Shown piece after piece: positions 49,750-60,939 of a stretch of 64,000 nt of DNA (position 1 is its first letter; every line of letters begins with the position of its first letter). A program made the position numbers and the translations under genes. The notes beneath the pieces are model-generated. The model had not been told where the DNA came from. It saw only the letters and a program-made list of their open reading frames with translations, and ran no database searches. Origin of the DNA: Fibrobacterota bacterium (GTDB lineage: Bacteria > Fibrobacterota > Fibrobacteria > UBA11236); the NCBI GenBank assembly GCA_947466585.1, contig CANIEU010000001.1:236414-300413 (forward strand), read 5' to 3'.

Positions 49750-50244
49750 TTGGCTCGAGCCCTGTACCCCGGCACTTTCGACCCCATCACCAATGGGCAC
49801 CTCGACATCATCCGTCGAGGGGCGCAATTGTTCGAATCGGTGGACGTCGTGGTTGCGGTCAACGCCCGCAAGGCGAACCTGTTTTCCATCGACGAGCGGG
49901 TCGACATGATCCGGGCCTGTACCCGCGACCTGCCCAACGTAACCGTGCTTTCCCACGCCGGGCTCATGGTCGAATGTCTCCGGGAACGCAAAGCCCAGGT
50001 TCTGCTGCGCGGCTTGCGCGCCGTCAGCGACTTCGAGCATGAATTTCAAATGGCACTGATGAACAAAAAGCTCGATCCCGGCTGCGAGACCATGTATCTC
50101 ATGCCTTCCGAGCAATACACCTATCTTGCGTCCAGTCTGGTACGCGAACTCGCCGCGCTCGGAGCCGACATCTCCGAGTTCGTCCCGCCCGAAATCGAAA
50201 CCGTTTTGCGCCGCAAACTCTCCGGGGGAAAAAGGACACCGTGA
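49750..50244 (+). CDS. coaD: Phosphopantetheine adenylyltransferase
   Basis: ALYPGTFDPITNGHLDIIRRGAQLFE...LRGLRAVSDFEHEFQMALMN; TTG start. Confidence 0.95.
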   Translation: MARALYPGTFDPITNGHLDIIRRGAQLFESVDVVVAVNARKANLFSIDERVDMIRACTRDLPNVTVLSHAGLMVECLRERKAQVLLRGLRAVSDFEHEFQMALMNKKLDPGCETMYLMPSEQYTYLASSLVRELAALGADISEFVPPEIETVLRRKLSGGKRTP

Positions 50245-51083
50245 ATTCCCGCTTTGGCTCCAGCTCCATGCCCGCATCCGTCCGTGCACTTTTGATGATC
50301 AATGTGGGAATCTACCTCGTGGATTTCCTCACCCACGGGACCCTGCTCACTCCCTGGCTCGAACTCAATCAAAGAGCCGTACTCTCCGATCATCAAGTTT
50401 GGCGCGTCTTCACCTACATGTTCGTGCACAGCACGTTCAGCTTCACGCACACCCTCTTCAACATGCTCATGTTGTGGATGTTCGGCGTTCCCGTTGCCCG
50501 GGAAATGGGCGAGGCCGGGTTTCTGAGACTCTATCTGCTTTCGGGTCTCTTCGCGGGCGCATGCTCCCTCGTGTTTTACGGGTTCACCGGTAACCCGGTA
50601 TCAATCGTCGGCGCATCGGGAGCGATCTTCGCCTTGATGGTGGCCTTCGCGCGGTTTTTCCCCGATCAGCAGATGCTGATGTTCTTCATCTTTCCCGTTC
50701 CGGTGCGCTATGCGGTCATCATCATCGGTGCCATCGAGCTGTTGCTGATCGGCGCCGCCGACAACATCGCCCACATCGCCCACCTCGGCGGTGCAGCCTT
50801 CGGTTGGGCCTACCTGCAATGGTTCTGGGCACCCTCACGCGGCGGGTTCCTGGCGCAGTGGAAGCAGCGCCGCAACCGCAATCGTTGGGAAAAGGCCATG
50901 CGCGACGGGCAAAAGCTGCGCGAGGCCATGGACGAGATCGATCCCATCCTCCGCAAGATCGGAACGCAGGGTATCGAATCGCTCACACGCGCCGAACGCA
51001 AGCAGCTCGATCAAGTGAGCGAGATGAAGAAGAAGCTGCACGGCGGCGACCTGCCGATCAGCGAGTATTACAAGAACCGATAG
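50241..51083 (+). CDS. Rhomboid family intramembrane protease
   Basis: WRVFTYMFVHSTFSFTHTLFNMLMLWMFG...GASGAIFALMVAFA...HIAHLGGAAFGWAYL. Confidence 0.93.
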   Translation: MNSRFGSSSMPASVRALLMINVGIYLVDFLTHGTLLTPWLELNQRAVLSDHQVWRVFTYMFVHSTFSFTHTLFNMLMLWMFGVPVAREMGEAGFLRLYLLSGLFAGACSLVFYGFTGNPVSIVGASGAIFALMVAFARFFPDQQMLMFFIFPVPVRYAVIIIGAIELLLIGAADNIAHIAHLGGAAFGWAYLQWFWAPSRGGFLAQWKQRRNRNRWEKAMRDGQKLREAMDEIDPILRKIGTQGIESLTRAERKQLDQVSEMKKKLHGGDLPISEYYKNR

Positions 51084-51087
51084 CGCG

Positions 51088-52197
<1,110 letters not shown>

Positions 52198-52602
52198 GGG
52201 TACCTCGGGGTGTGCGCTTGTTACCGCGCGACTCCATGGATGATTCCAAATCCGGAACCCGATAATCGAGAACCGAAATCGGCAAAACCTTGTCGCGTGC
52301 TCCCATGCGGAGCGCCACCCGCAACCGCCTCTAGGAAAAAGCGTGCCGTCGAAGCGTACCGCCCTCTCCATCAAAAAATCACACTACATCAGCCCACTTG
52401 CGCAAAAAATGGACAGCTGCCATGGCAAAGCGCGCACGGCTGTTCTCGTCTTCCGCTTTTTTTGAAGCCACAACGGGTCCCCTCCCCTCCCTTACTCCCG
52501 GACAGCCCCGTTCTCGGGCTGCCGTGAGGGTATTCCGAGCCCGGATTCACGGGGGAATGGCTAAATTTCTGCACTTCAAATCGCCTTTTACGGGAAAACC
52601 GC

Positions 52603-55600
52603 ATGTTTCGTTCTCTCAACTCCGACGTCTCCTTCCCCAACCTTGAAGAGCGCATCCTTGCGCTGTGGGAAAAGGATGATGCCTTCCGGGAGAGCGTGCG
52701 CCGCCGCCCCGCGACCCAAAGCTTCGCCTTCTTCGACGGCCCTCCCTTCGCCACCGGTCTGCCGCATTACGGTCACCTGCTTGCAGGAACGATCAAGGAC
52801 ATTGTTCCGCGTTACTGGACCATGAAGGGGTACCGCGTGGAGCGCCGCTTCGGTTGGGACTGCCATGGCCTCCCTATCGAGAACCTGATCCAGGACGAAC
52901 TCAAACTGCACACGGTAAAGGACATCCGCGACCATGGTGTGGGTGCCTTCAACGAAGCCTGCCGCGCGGGCGTGCTGCGTTACACGAAGGAATGGCGGCG
53001 CACCGTTTCGCGCATGGGCCGCTGGGTCGATTTCGACAACGAGTACAAGACCATGGACCTCGCCTTCATGGAATCGGTGTGGTGGGTGTTCCAGCAGTGC
53101 TTCGAGAAGGGCCTGATCTATCAGGGTTATCGCATCCAGCCGTACAGCCCCGCGCTGGCGACCTCGCTCTCGAACTTCGAGGTGAATCAGGGTTACAAGA
53201 TGCGGCAGGACCCTTCTGTGGTGATCGCCTTTCCGCTCGAGTGCGACGCGAAAAATTCCGACCGTGACGAGACGCTGCTGGTTTGGACGACCACGCCGTG
53301 GACCTTGCCCAGCAACCTTGCCATCGCGGTAAAGGAAGATTTGGAGTATGCGCTGGTGGCGCACGAAGGCCATAAATACTGGGTGGCTGAATCGCGCCGT
53401 CTGCAATATTTCGGCGAGAACGATGAAGTGATCGACCGCGTGTTGGGCAAGGCCCTGGTGGGCCGGAGATACAAGCCGCTGTTCCAATTCGCTCCGCTCA
53501 TGAGCGAGAAACAGTATGCGATCTTCGCCGCCGATTTCGTCAGCGATTCCGATGGTACTGGTGCGGTGCACATCGCGCCCTCCTTCGGCGAGGAGGACTT
53601 CCAGCTCGGCAAGGCCGAAGGCCTCGGCCTGTGGGACCCGCTCGATGCCGAGGGCAAGTTCACGCATTTGGTGCCAGACTGGCAGGGCATCGGCGCAAAA
53701 GACGCCGACAAGGCCATTCTGCAAAAGCTCAAAAGCGACGGACGCATCTTCCGGCACGAGACCTTCGAACACAGCTATCCGCATTGCTGGCGCACCGACG
53801 TGCCGCTGCTCTACCGTGCGCAAAAGAATTGGTTCCTCGCGCTCGACAAGGAAATCACCAATGCGGACAGGGTCACTAAAACCCTGAAGCAATGGATGAT
53901 CGACTCCAACCAGCAGATCCGCTGGGTGCCCGAACACATCCGCGACGGACGGTTCGGCAAGTGGCTCGACGGCGCGCGCGACTGGAACCTGTCGCGCAAC
54001 CGCTTCTGGGGCACCTGCATCCCGGTGTGGATCGCCGAAGACGGCGACATGCTGTGCGTCGGCGCGCGCGCGGAACTCGAAGCGCTGACCGGGCAAAAGG
54101 TGGACGACCTCCACATGCACGTGGTGGATGTGCTGACCATCAAAACTTCGGACAAGAAAACCTTCGACCCGAACGGTAAGGCCTACACGCGCACGCCCGA
54201 AGTGCTCGACTGCTGGTTCGAGTCGGGCTCCATGCCCTACGCGCAAGGGCACTATCCGTTCGAGAATCGCGAAGCGTTGGAAGAACACTTCCCCGCCGAC
54301 TTCATCGCCGAGGGCCTCGACCAGACTCGCGGCTGGTTCTACACGCTCACCGTCCTCTCGGCAGCGCTGTTCCAAAAGCCCGCGATGAAGAACGTGATCG
54401 TGAACGGCATCATTCTCGCCGAAGACGGTCAGAAGATGAGCAAGCGTCTGCGGAACTATCCCGACCCGAACGAACTGATCGACCGCACCGGTGCGGACGC
54501 CATCCGTTTGTTCATGATCGACTCCGCCGCCGTGAAAGGCGAGGAGTTGAAATTCTCCGAAGTCGGCGTCAAGAACATCACCCGCGCGGTGCTGCTGCCG
54601 CTGTGGAACGCAGTGTCGCTGTTCACGACCTACGCGAACGCCGACGCCTCCAAAGGGCAGCTTACCTGGAAACCCGGACAGAATCGGGTCTCGGGTAATG
54701 AACTCGATCGCTGGATCCTTTCCGACCTGCAGGCCTTGCTGGCCCGCGTGAAGGTGGAGATGGAAGCTTACCGCCTGTACAACGTGGTGCCGGCGCTGGT
54801 GGAATTCGTCGACGACCTCACCAACTGGTACATCCGCCGCTCGCGCCGCCGTTTCTGGAAGTCGGAAAACGACGGCGACAAGAACGACGCCTATGCGACG
54901 CTTTATCGCGTGCTGGTGGAGTTCTCCAAGGCGCTCGCGCCCTTCCTGCCGTTTTTGGCCGAGGAGATTTATCAGGTGCTGGTGCGTGAAAACGACCCGC
55001 AGGCGTTGGTCTCGGTGCATCATACCGACTATCCCGTTTTCGACGCCTCCCTGTTCGACGAAGCGCTGAACGCGAAGATGGCATTGGCTCGCGAAGCCGT
55101 GGTGCTCGGACGCGGTTTGCGCGCCGAACGCAACATCAAGAACCGCCAGCCGCTGCGCCGGTTGCGCGTGGTGGCGCGCTCTGAAGCCGCCGCCGCCGGA
55201 CTGCGCTCGCTCGAAGATCTGATCCGCGACGAACTCAATGTGAAGGACGTCGACATCGCGCTCGACGAATCGTCCTTCGTGCAGTATCAGGCCAAACCCA
55301 ATTTCAAGGCACTGGGCGCGCGTTTGGGCAAGAACATGAAGGCAGTGGCAGCCAAATGCGCCAGCCTCTCGCACGAAGAGATCAAAGGGATCCTCGAGGG
55401 GACGCCGCTGGCCCTCGAAGAGGCGACCTTGACCGCCGAGGACCTGCTGATCATCCGGGAAGTTTCGCCCGATCTGGCCGTGACCGCCACGCCCAATCTG
55501 ACGGTGGCCCTCGATGTCGCCATCGACGAGGCCCTGCGCCTCGAAATGCTGGCCCGCGAGGTCGTAAGCCGCATCCAGGGCCTCCGCAAGGAGTCCGACC

Positions 55601-55800
55601 TCACGGTCACCGACCGCGTGGACGTGTCGCTGACCGGTGTTTCGGAGGGGTTGCGCGGCGCGGTGGAGGCTCACCGTGGCTATATTAGCGCCGAGGTTTT
55701 AGCTGCGTCGATTCTGGTGGAGGGTCCCGAAAACGGGGCTTCGGACACGCTGGAAGTGGATGGCGAAACGGCCCGGATCTTCGTCCGCAAGGTTGGATAA
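52603..55800 (+). CDS. ileS: Isoleucyl-tRNA synthetase
   Basis: 1065 aa; FFDGPPFATGLPHYGHLLAGTIKDIVPRYWTMKGY; EDGQKMSKRLRNYPDPNELIDRTGADAIRLF. Confidence 0.97.
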   Translation: MFRSLNSDVSFPNLEERILALWEKDDAFRESVRRRPATQSFAFFDGPPFATGLPHYGHLLAGTIKDIVPRYWTMKGYRVERRFGWDCHGLPIENLIQDELKLHTVKDIRDHGVGAFNEACRAGVLRYTKEWRRTVSRMGRWVDFDNEYKTMDLAFMESVWWVFQQCFEKGLIYQGYRIQPYSPALATSLSNFEVNQGYKMRQDPSVVIAFPLECDAKNSDRDETLLVWTTTPWTLPSNLAIAVKEDLEYALVAHEGHKYWVAESRRLQYFGENDEVIDRVLGKALVGRRYKPLFQFAPLMSEKQYAIFAADFVSDSDGTGAVHIAPSFGEEDFQLGKAEGLGLWDPLDAEGKFTHLVPDWQGIGAKDADKAILQKLKSDGRIFRHETFEHSYPHCWRTDVPLLYRAQKNWFLALDKEITNADRVTKTLKQWMIDSNQQIRWVPEHIRDGRFGKWLDGARDWNLSRNRFWGTCIPVWIAEDGDMLCVGARAELEALTGQKVDDLHMHVVDVLTIKTSDKKTFDPNGKAYTRTPEVLDCWFESGSMPYAQGHYPFENREALEEHFPADFIAEGLDQTRGWFYTLTVLSAALFQKPAMKNVIVNGIILAEDGQKMSKRLRNYPDPNELIDRTGADAIRLFMIDSAAVKGEELKFSEVGVKNITRAVLLPLWNAVSLFTTYANADASKGQLTWKPGQNRVSGNELDRWILSDLQALLARVKVEMEAYRLYNVVPALVEFVDDLTNWYIRRSRRRFWKSENDGDKNDAYATLYRVLVEFSKALAPFLPFLAEEIYQVLVRENDPQALVSVHHTDYPVFDASLFDEALNAKMALAREAVVLGRGLRAERNIKNRQPLRRLRVVARSEAAAAGLRSLEDLIRDELNVKDVDIALDESSFVQYQAKPNFKALGARLGKNMKAVAAKCASLSHEEIKGILEGTPLALEEATLTAEDLLIIREVSPDLAVTATPNLTVALDVAIDEALRLEMLAREVVSRIQGLRKESDLTVTDRVDVSLTGVSEGLRGAVEAHRGYISAEVLAASILVEGPENGASDTLEVDGETARIFVRKVG

Positions 55801-55884
55801 AAACCGGCGGCGAAGGAACGGGAAACAGAAAGTGTCGACTTCGGGAACGACTCACGAAGACGAACGGATCGTGAAAGGAAGCTC

Positions 55885-56703
55885 ATGAAAAAGAAGACCA
55901 AGGCCGCGCCGAAGAAAAAAGTCGCCGCCCAAAAAGCCGCGCCGAAGAAGGTTGCGCCCAAGAAGGTTGTGAAGGCCACGCCCAAGAAGGTCGTGAAGAC
56001 TTTAGTCCCCGCGAAGGCGGGGAAAGCCGCACCCGCAAAGAAGCCGACCCCGAAGAAGGCAGCCAAGGTTGCGACCAAGGTTGCGACCAAGGCGATCCCG
56101 AAAAAGGCTGCGCCGGCGAAGGCCTCGACCCCCAAAAAAGTTTCCGCGCCCTCCAATAAGGCCGTGGTGACTACGGTGTTGCCGGCCAAGCTCTCGGGCC
56201 AGAAGGTGTCGTCGTCTTCGATGCCCGCGCAGGCTGCGGTCAAGGCCGCCAAGCCCGCACAGGCCAAAATCGCCCCCGGGGTGGCCGTCGAGACTTCGAC
56301 CCGCAAGCGTTTGAACAAAGAAGAGCTGAAGTTTTTCGAGGCGCTCTTGAACGAGAAAAAAGAGACCTTGATGCAGGAGCTCGAATATATCGAAGACAAT
56401 TCGATGCGTCTGAACTCCAAGGAAGGCGCCGGCGATCTTTCGAGTCATGCCTACCATCTCGCCGATCACGCCACCGAAACGCAGGACCGCGAACAGGCTT
56501 TCCATCTCGCCAGCCGCGAAGGTCGCTTCCTGTATTACATCGAAGAAGCGCTCGACCGCGTGCGCGCGGGCACGTTCGGCATTTGCAAGAAGTGCGGAAC
56601 CTTGATTCCTAAGGCGCGTCTTGAGGCGGTGCCGACGGCGAAGATGTGCATCAACTGCAAGTCGCGTCAGGAACACGCCATCGAAGGCGAGTCGATTCTT
56701 TAA
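55885..56703 (+). CDS. DksA/TraR zinc-finger protein with Lys/Ala/Pro-rich histone-H1-like N-terminal tail
   Basis: MKKKTKAAPKKKVAAQKAAPKKVAPKKVVK... (about 143 aa) then NKEELKFFEALLNEKKETLM...RVRAGTFGICKKCGTLIPKARLEAVPTAKMCINCKSRQE. Confidence 0.92.
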   Translation: MKKKTKAAPKKKVAAQKAAPKKVAPKKVVKATPKKVVKTLVPAKAGKAAPAKKPTPKKAAKVATKVATKAIPKKAAPAKASTPKKVSAPSNKAVVTTVLPAKLSGQKVSSSSMPAQAAVKAAKPAQAKIAPGVAVETSTRKRLNKEELKFFEALLNEKKETLMQELEYIEDNSMRLNSKEGAGDLSSHAYHLADHATETQDREQAFHLASREGRFLYYIEEALDRVRAGTFGICKKCGTLIPKARLEAVPTAKMCINCKSRQEHAIEGESIL

Positions 56704-56761
56704 ACAACGTGAGAGATCGAGCCGCTTCGCAGGTCATTCTGCGGCGGCCCGGATGAAGTCG

Positions 56762-56796
56762 AAGGGGTGTCCGCTACGCGGGCACCCCTTTTTTGT
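56762..56796 (+). terminator. Rho-independent terminator after dksA-like gene
   Basis: GGGGTGtCCGCtacGCGGgCACCCC then TTTTTTG. Confidence 0.88.
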
Positions 56797-57061
56797 TGCC
56801 TGATCCTTTAGGCTTCGCGGCGCGATGCCGCATGGAAATCCTAGCGTGGATGCGTGCACGGCCTCTGCACGGAGTTTCATGACGCCCCGAATACGGAAGA
56901 GCGGAACCCTTTGTTTCCGCATCAAAACCGGCGCTTGCGGTCACTCTTGAACTTTGGCACTCCGCTTGCATTAGGCGGCGATACGCGGACCCACTCCGCG
57001 CGAAGGCACTCCGCATTCATCCCCGAATCAAAAGACCCACACGCTCTCGAAAGGATTCTCC

Positions 57062-58060
57062 ATGTCACGTTTCATCCCAAATTTTTTTCTTTCCGCCGCA
57101 GTAGCGCTTCCTTTGGCTTCCTTGATCGCCTGCGATTTTTCAGACCCCTCCGACCCATCCTCCGGCTCCAGCGCCGCGCCCATAGCGGCCGGACCGGATG
57201 TCGACCGCTTTCATGAAAAAAGCTTTTCATGGGACGCGCCCGCTTCGGCCTCCTCCAACTCCGCTTTGGCGAAAACCGCGGCGCTGCAGACGCGCTTCGA
57301 ATCGCGCGAATCCTTCGGCGACGCGATCCGCGATCTGGATGCGGCGCTGCAAACGCGGGGCTTTTCGGACAGCCTCTGGAAGCCGGTGGACTTTGCCTGC
57401 GACGAACTCGATCTTGCGCTGTGGAACCGGTACGGTACCATCCGCCTCGGAGACTCCGTGGTATTCAACGAATCCATCCTCCGATCACGCTGCACCGACA
57501 TCGGCGGGCCCGATACGGCAACTGCCGGTTTCACTGGCGAATCCGGCGGAAAACTCGGCAAAACTGCGGTGACTTATCCCGCCACCGAATCGGAACACCG
57601 GGTCTATCCGTACAAAATGATCGGTCGCTCCTGGGACAACTTCGACTTGGTGGTCTACAAGTCAACCGGAGGGGAGACCCAGTTCAAGAAACACAGAGAG
57701 AAGGCGTTCGTCACCGCCTGGTGGGACACCGACGCCACCCGCATCGGGATCCGCATCTACCTGCTCAATTGCGGAGTCGCAGGCGCCCAACGCACTTGCT
57801 ACGGAACGGGCTCACACAGCGACTGGTACAAGGATGACGACTACGTCAGCAAACGCGATTTCTCCGCAAGTCTGCAAATCAACTACACTCCGCCGTCCAC
57901 GGTCACATTGAATCCAACGAAACTGCGCGTGTCGGATGCGGTCTATTCGATGCACTCGGCCGACCATGCGGGCATCGCCTTCCGGGCCGTTTCGTCTTCG
58001 GGATTGACCTCCGCAACCGTCGTGACCGGCATGCCCGCCACCGAATACGTGACCTGGTGA
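57062..58060 (+). CDS. Putative lipoprotein, paralog of 59374-60327
   Basis: Signal/lipobox SLIACDF; SD gaaagga; shares DSLWKPVDxACDELDLAxWNxYGTxRLGDSVVF with the downstream paralog. Confidence 0.8.
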   Translation: MSRFIPNFFLSAAVALPLASLIACDFSDPSDPSSGSSAAPIAAGPDVDRFHEKSFSWDAPASASSNSALAKTAALQTRFESRESFGDAIRDLDAALQTRGFSDSLWKPVDFACDELDLALWNRYGTIRLGDSVVFNESILRSRCTDIGGPDTATAGFTGESGGKLGKTAVTYPATESEHRVYPYKMIGRSWDNFDLVVYKSTGGETQFKKHREKAFVTAWWDTDATRIGIRIYLLNCGVAGAQRTCYGTGSHSDWYKDDDYVSKRDFSASLQINYTPPSTVTLNPTKLRVSDAVYSMHSADHAGIAFRAVSSSGLTSATVVTGMPATEYVTW

Positions 58061-58971
58061 TGGTAGCCTCTCGCTTCTTCCGCCGCGCCCCCGGTGTCGA
58101 CCGACATCGCCGGGTGGCGTGGGGGATCGTCGTTTGCGCCTTACTGGTTGGTATCGGAGCCGCGTTGTCCTGGGTTACCTACGACTATCGGGTGCGCTGG
58201 CTCGCCTCCATAGGACGCTTCGGGGGTTTCGTGACGGCTCAGGCTTTTCCCCTGCGTGATTCCCTTCCCGCCTTGGGCGGCAGCCTCTCGAATCTGGAAG
58301 CATTCAAGCTCACCGTCGACCCGATGGCGCGAACGAATGCGGATCGATCTATCTGGGTAAACGATTCGCTCCACCGGATATCGATGGAGTATTTCGCGGA
58401 TAAAAATCCGTTCGATTCGGTCACACTAATGGTGTGGAGCAGTGACTCCTTTGCGGCAAGCAAGACGTTTCGAAACCGTCGGGACGTCACCTGGGACCTG
58501 AAGCGATCCAACAAACCAACGGACTGGACGGAGGTCGTTGGAATGTACGCGTCCTACCCGAAAGTCTTGACCTTTCGATCGCCGGATTCCTCTGTCCGCC
58601 TCTTTGACCCGGTTGAGGGGAAGGTCCTGCATGTCGTACGCGGGCGGTATCGCGACCATCGTGAACGTATAACACCCGCGGATACCTCCTATCCCGCACG
58701 GGAGAAGGGCAGCGACCTGCAGCTGTTGGCGAAAGGTAACGCACTAGCCGTTGTCAACCCATCCACGCGCGCAGTGACTTTGCGACTTGTTTCAATGTAT
58801 CCAAAGCGTTGGCATTTGATCCGGGTCAGCGGAAATTCGATTCACATCTACCGCCGGTTGCTTCAAAACCATCTGAGCAACGTATGGGCCTATACCAATC
58901 CAGGCGAAACCTATCCAGTAATCCTTGAAGACACACGAGATCCCACGAGATTCTTCCTCTTGGTGAAATAA
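58057..58971 (+). CDS. Membrane-anchored protein of unknown function
   Basis: ATGA overlap with the preceding gene; one N-terminal TM (VAWGIVVCALLVGIGAALSWVTY). Confidence 0.65.
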   Translation: MMVASRFFRRAPGVDRHRRVAWGIVVCALLVGIGAALSWVTYDYRVRWLASIGRFGGFVTAQAFPLRDSLPALGGSLSNLEAFKLTVDPMARTNADRSIWVNDSLHRISMEYFADKNPFDSVTLMVWSSDSFAASKTFRNRRDVTWDLKRSNKPTDWTEVVGMYASYPKVLTFRSPDSSVRLFDPVEGKVLHVVRGRYRDHRERITPADTSYPAREKGSDLQLLAKGNALAVVNPSTRAVTLRLVSMYPKRWHLIRVSGNSIHIYRRLLQNHLSNVWAYTNPGETYPVILEDTRDPTRFFLLVK

Positions 58972-59013
58972 TTCTGCCCATTTATTTCACCGGTTTTCAC
59001 TCATCTTCTCGCA

Positions 59014-59037
59014 TGATCACCTGCCGTGATTTTTTTC
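59014..59037 (+). terminator. Short terminator-like hairpin
   Basis: ATCACctgccGTGAT followed by TTTTTTT. Confidence 0.5.
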
Positions 59038-59373
59038 TTCGCGCAGAAATCAATTTCCAATTGACGCCGATTCTTTCCCTGTCGCATCATTTGTCTCGTG
59101 GTTGTTTCGCTTCAGCGAACCGCACTCGTAAACCGGAAGGAGAATGCCGTGAAACATTTCGCAGGATTCAGCGCAGGATGGCGAAACGGATTTACGAATA
59201 GCCTCCACCTTGTTTCATGGGGCAAAAAAAGTATTCGCATATCGAGTTACGAATTCGAGCAATATTCAAGGCCAAGATCATGTTCGTGTACGAAAAACAT
59301 CTTCGGCATCAGGATTGCTCAAAAGGGTGAGCGTGGAAAAATGTTCCACGCCCAATCTTTACAAGGAGACCTT

Positions 59374-60327
59374 ATGCGACTTCATGTTTCGCTCTTCCCA
59401 ATAGCGGCGGCTCTAACCGGGCTGATCGGCTGCAATAGTCAAGACGCACGCGTCACTTCCGCTTCCGATGATCTGGATGAAGATCGCTATCACGAGAAAA
59501 GCTTTTCGTGGGGTGAGTCCTCCGGAGGACTACCCAAGGCAAGCGCGCTCGCAGGAATCGCGGGTAAGCAGACGGCCTTCGCAACGCAAGAGGAGTTGGT
59601 GGCTGCGGTCAAGGCGCTCGATGAGAAACTGAAGGATCACGCCTTCACCGACAGCTTGTGGAAGCCGGTTGACTATGCCTGCGACGAACTTGACCTAGCA
59701 GTGTGGAATGAATATGGCACCGTGAGGCTGGGCGACTCGGTGGTGTTTGATGAGGGGATGTTGAAAAGCCGCTGCCGGTTGAGTGAGGGGATTGATCAAG
59801 AGTCAGAAACACACGACCAAACTTTAGAGAAAAAATCGATTTCCATGCGACATCACCAAGAAGTCGTCGATCGTCAATATCCTTATAAGATGATCGGACG
59901 AGTTTGGGATAATTACGATCTCTGGGCATATAAATCTTCAGGTGGCGAAACCCAGTTTGAGAAACGTCGTTCTCGTTTTGGCGTTACTGCATGGTACGAT
60001 ACCGACGCCACCCGAATTGGGGTAAGAGTTTACCTGTTTGATTGCGGGGATAGAGATGGCCTCCGATACTGCTACCATGGCGATACCAAAATGAGCTGGT
60101 ATAAGAATGACGATTACGTCTCGTATCGGGATTTTGCCGTTGGTAAAATCGTCATCCATAGCGATAGGCTGCCGGAAATTCATCCAGCCAAACTCTTTGG
60201 ATCAGACTTTGCTCTTTCAATGCATTCCGTTGACCATGCCGGTCTTCAATTCCGCGCACAATCAATATCCAATCCGAACGTTAAGGCTGAATTTGAGTTT
60301 GTAGACCCGGAATTCGTGACTTGGTAA
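59374..60327 (+). CDS. Putative lipoprotein, paralog of 57062-58060
   Basis: MRLHVSLFPIAAALTGLIGCNSQ lipobox; SD aaggag; extensive block identity to the upstream paralog, both ending VTW. Confidence 0.82.
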   Translation: MRLHVSLFPIAAALTGLIGCNSQDARVTSASDDLDEDRYHEKSFSWGESSGGLPKASALAGIAGKQTAFATQEELVAAVKALDEKLKDHAFTDSLWKPVDYACDELDLAVWNEYGTVRLGDSVVFDEGMLKSRCRLSEGIDQESETHDQTLEKKSISMRHHQEVVDRQYPYKMIGRVWDNYDLWAYKSSGGETQFEKRRSRFGVTAWYDTDATRIGVRVYLFDCGDRDGLRYCYHGDTKMSWYKNDDYVSYRDFAVGKIVIHSDRLPEIHPAKLFGSDFALSMHSVDHAGLQFRAQSISNPNVKAEFEFVDPEFVTW

Positions 60328-60399
60328 CCACAAATGCACGCACTTCCAGGCCATACCTTGAAGTGCGTGTCCGACCATCATTTTAAAAAAGGAATAGAC

Positions 60400-60924
60400 A
60401 TGTTGAAGCGGATTTTTTTTCTGGCAAGCTTTATACTTGCCCCTACCTTCGCCGAAGAATATCACGGCCATCATATTGGCATCAATGCGGGTCTGAGCAC
60501 GACTAAAAATTTCCTGGGGGGTTTCTATTCATGGGATCGGAACCAAATTAACGCAGGCACGAACCTTACGATCTTTTCGTTCGAAGAAGGCATTTTCTAT
60601 GCCCAACCATCCATTACCTATAACAGGTATTTGACAGCGAATGGGCTCTACGCTTCGCTCGGCATGATGGCGACCTATTACCCAGAAACGTATGAGACGT
60701 ACACGCCTCCCACCCCACCAGAGGCTCATGGAACCTATACCCAACACAATGAACCGAGTTGGAGAACCAACTATTTAACACTAGGGCTTGGGAAAAACTT
60801 CCAATATCGATATTGGGGTTTCAATATTGATGGAAACCTGACCGCTCCTCTCGACACTGATTTCGGAAACACTTTTGGTCTTTGGCTAGGCGCCGGCCTC
60901 TCATATCGCTTCAAACTCAATTAA
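60400..60924 (+). CDS. Secreted small beta-barrel-like protein
   Basis: MLKRIFFLASFILAPTFAEE signal peptide; ends LGAGLSYRFKLN; SD aaaagga. Confidence 0.65.
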   Translation: MLKRIFFLASFILAPTFAEEYHGHHIGINAGLSTTKNFLGGFYSWDRNQINAGTNLTIFSFEEGIFYAQPSITYNRYLTANGLYASLGMMATYYPETYETYTPPTPPEAHGTYTQHNEPSWRTNYLTLGLGKNFQYRYWGFNIDGNLTAPLDTDFGNTFGLWLGAGLSYRFKLN

Positions 60925-60939
60925 TCCAGCCGCCGCTTT

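Noticed and set aside
52588-55674. 1028-aa minus-strand ORF opposite ileS
   Set aside because: Antisense shadow of ileS with low-complexity composition and no domain.
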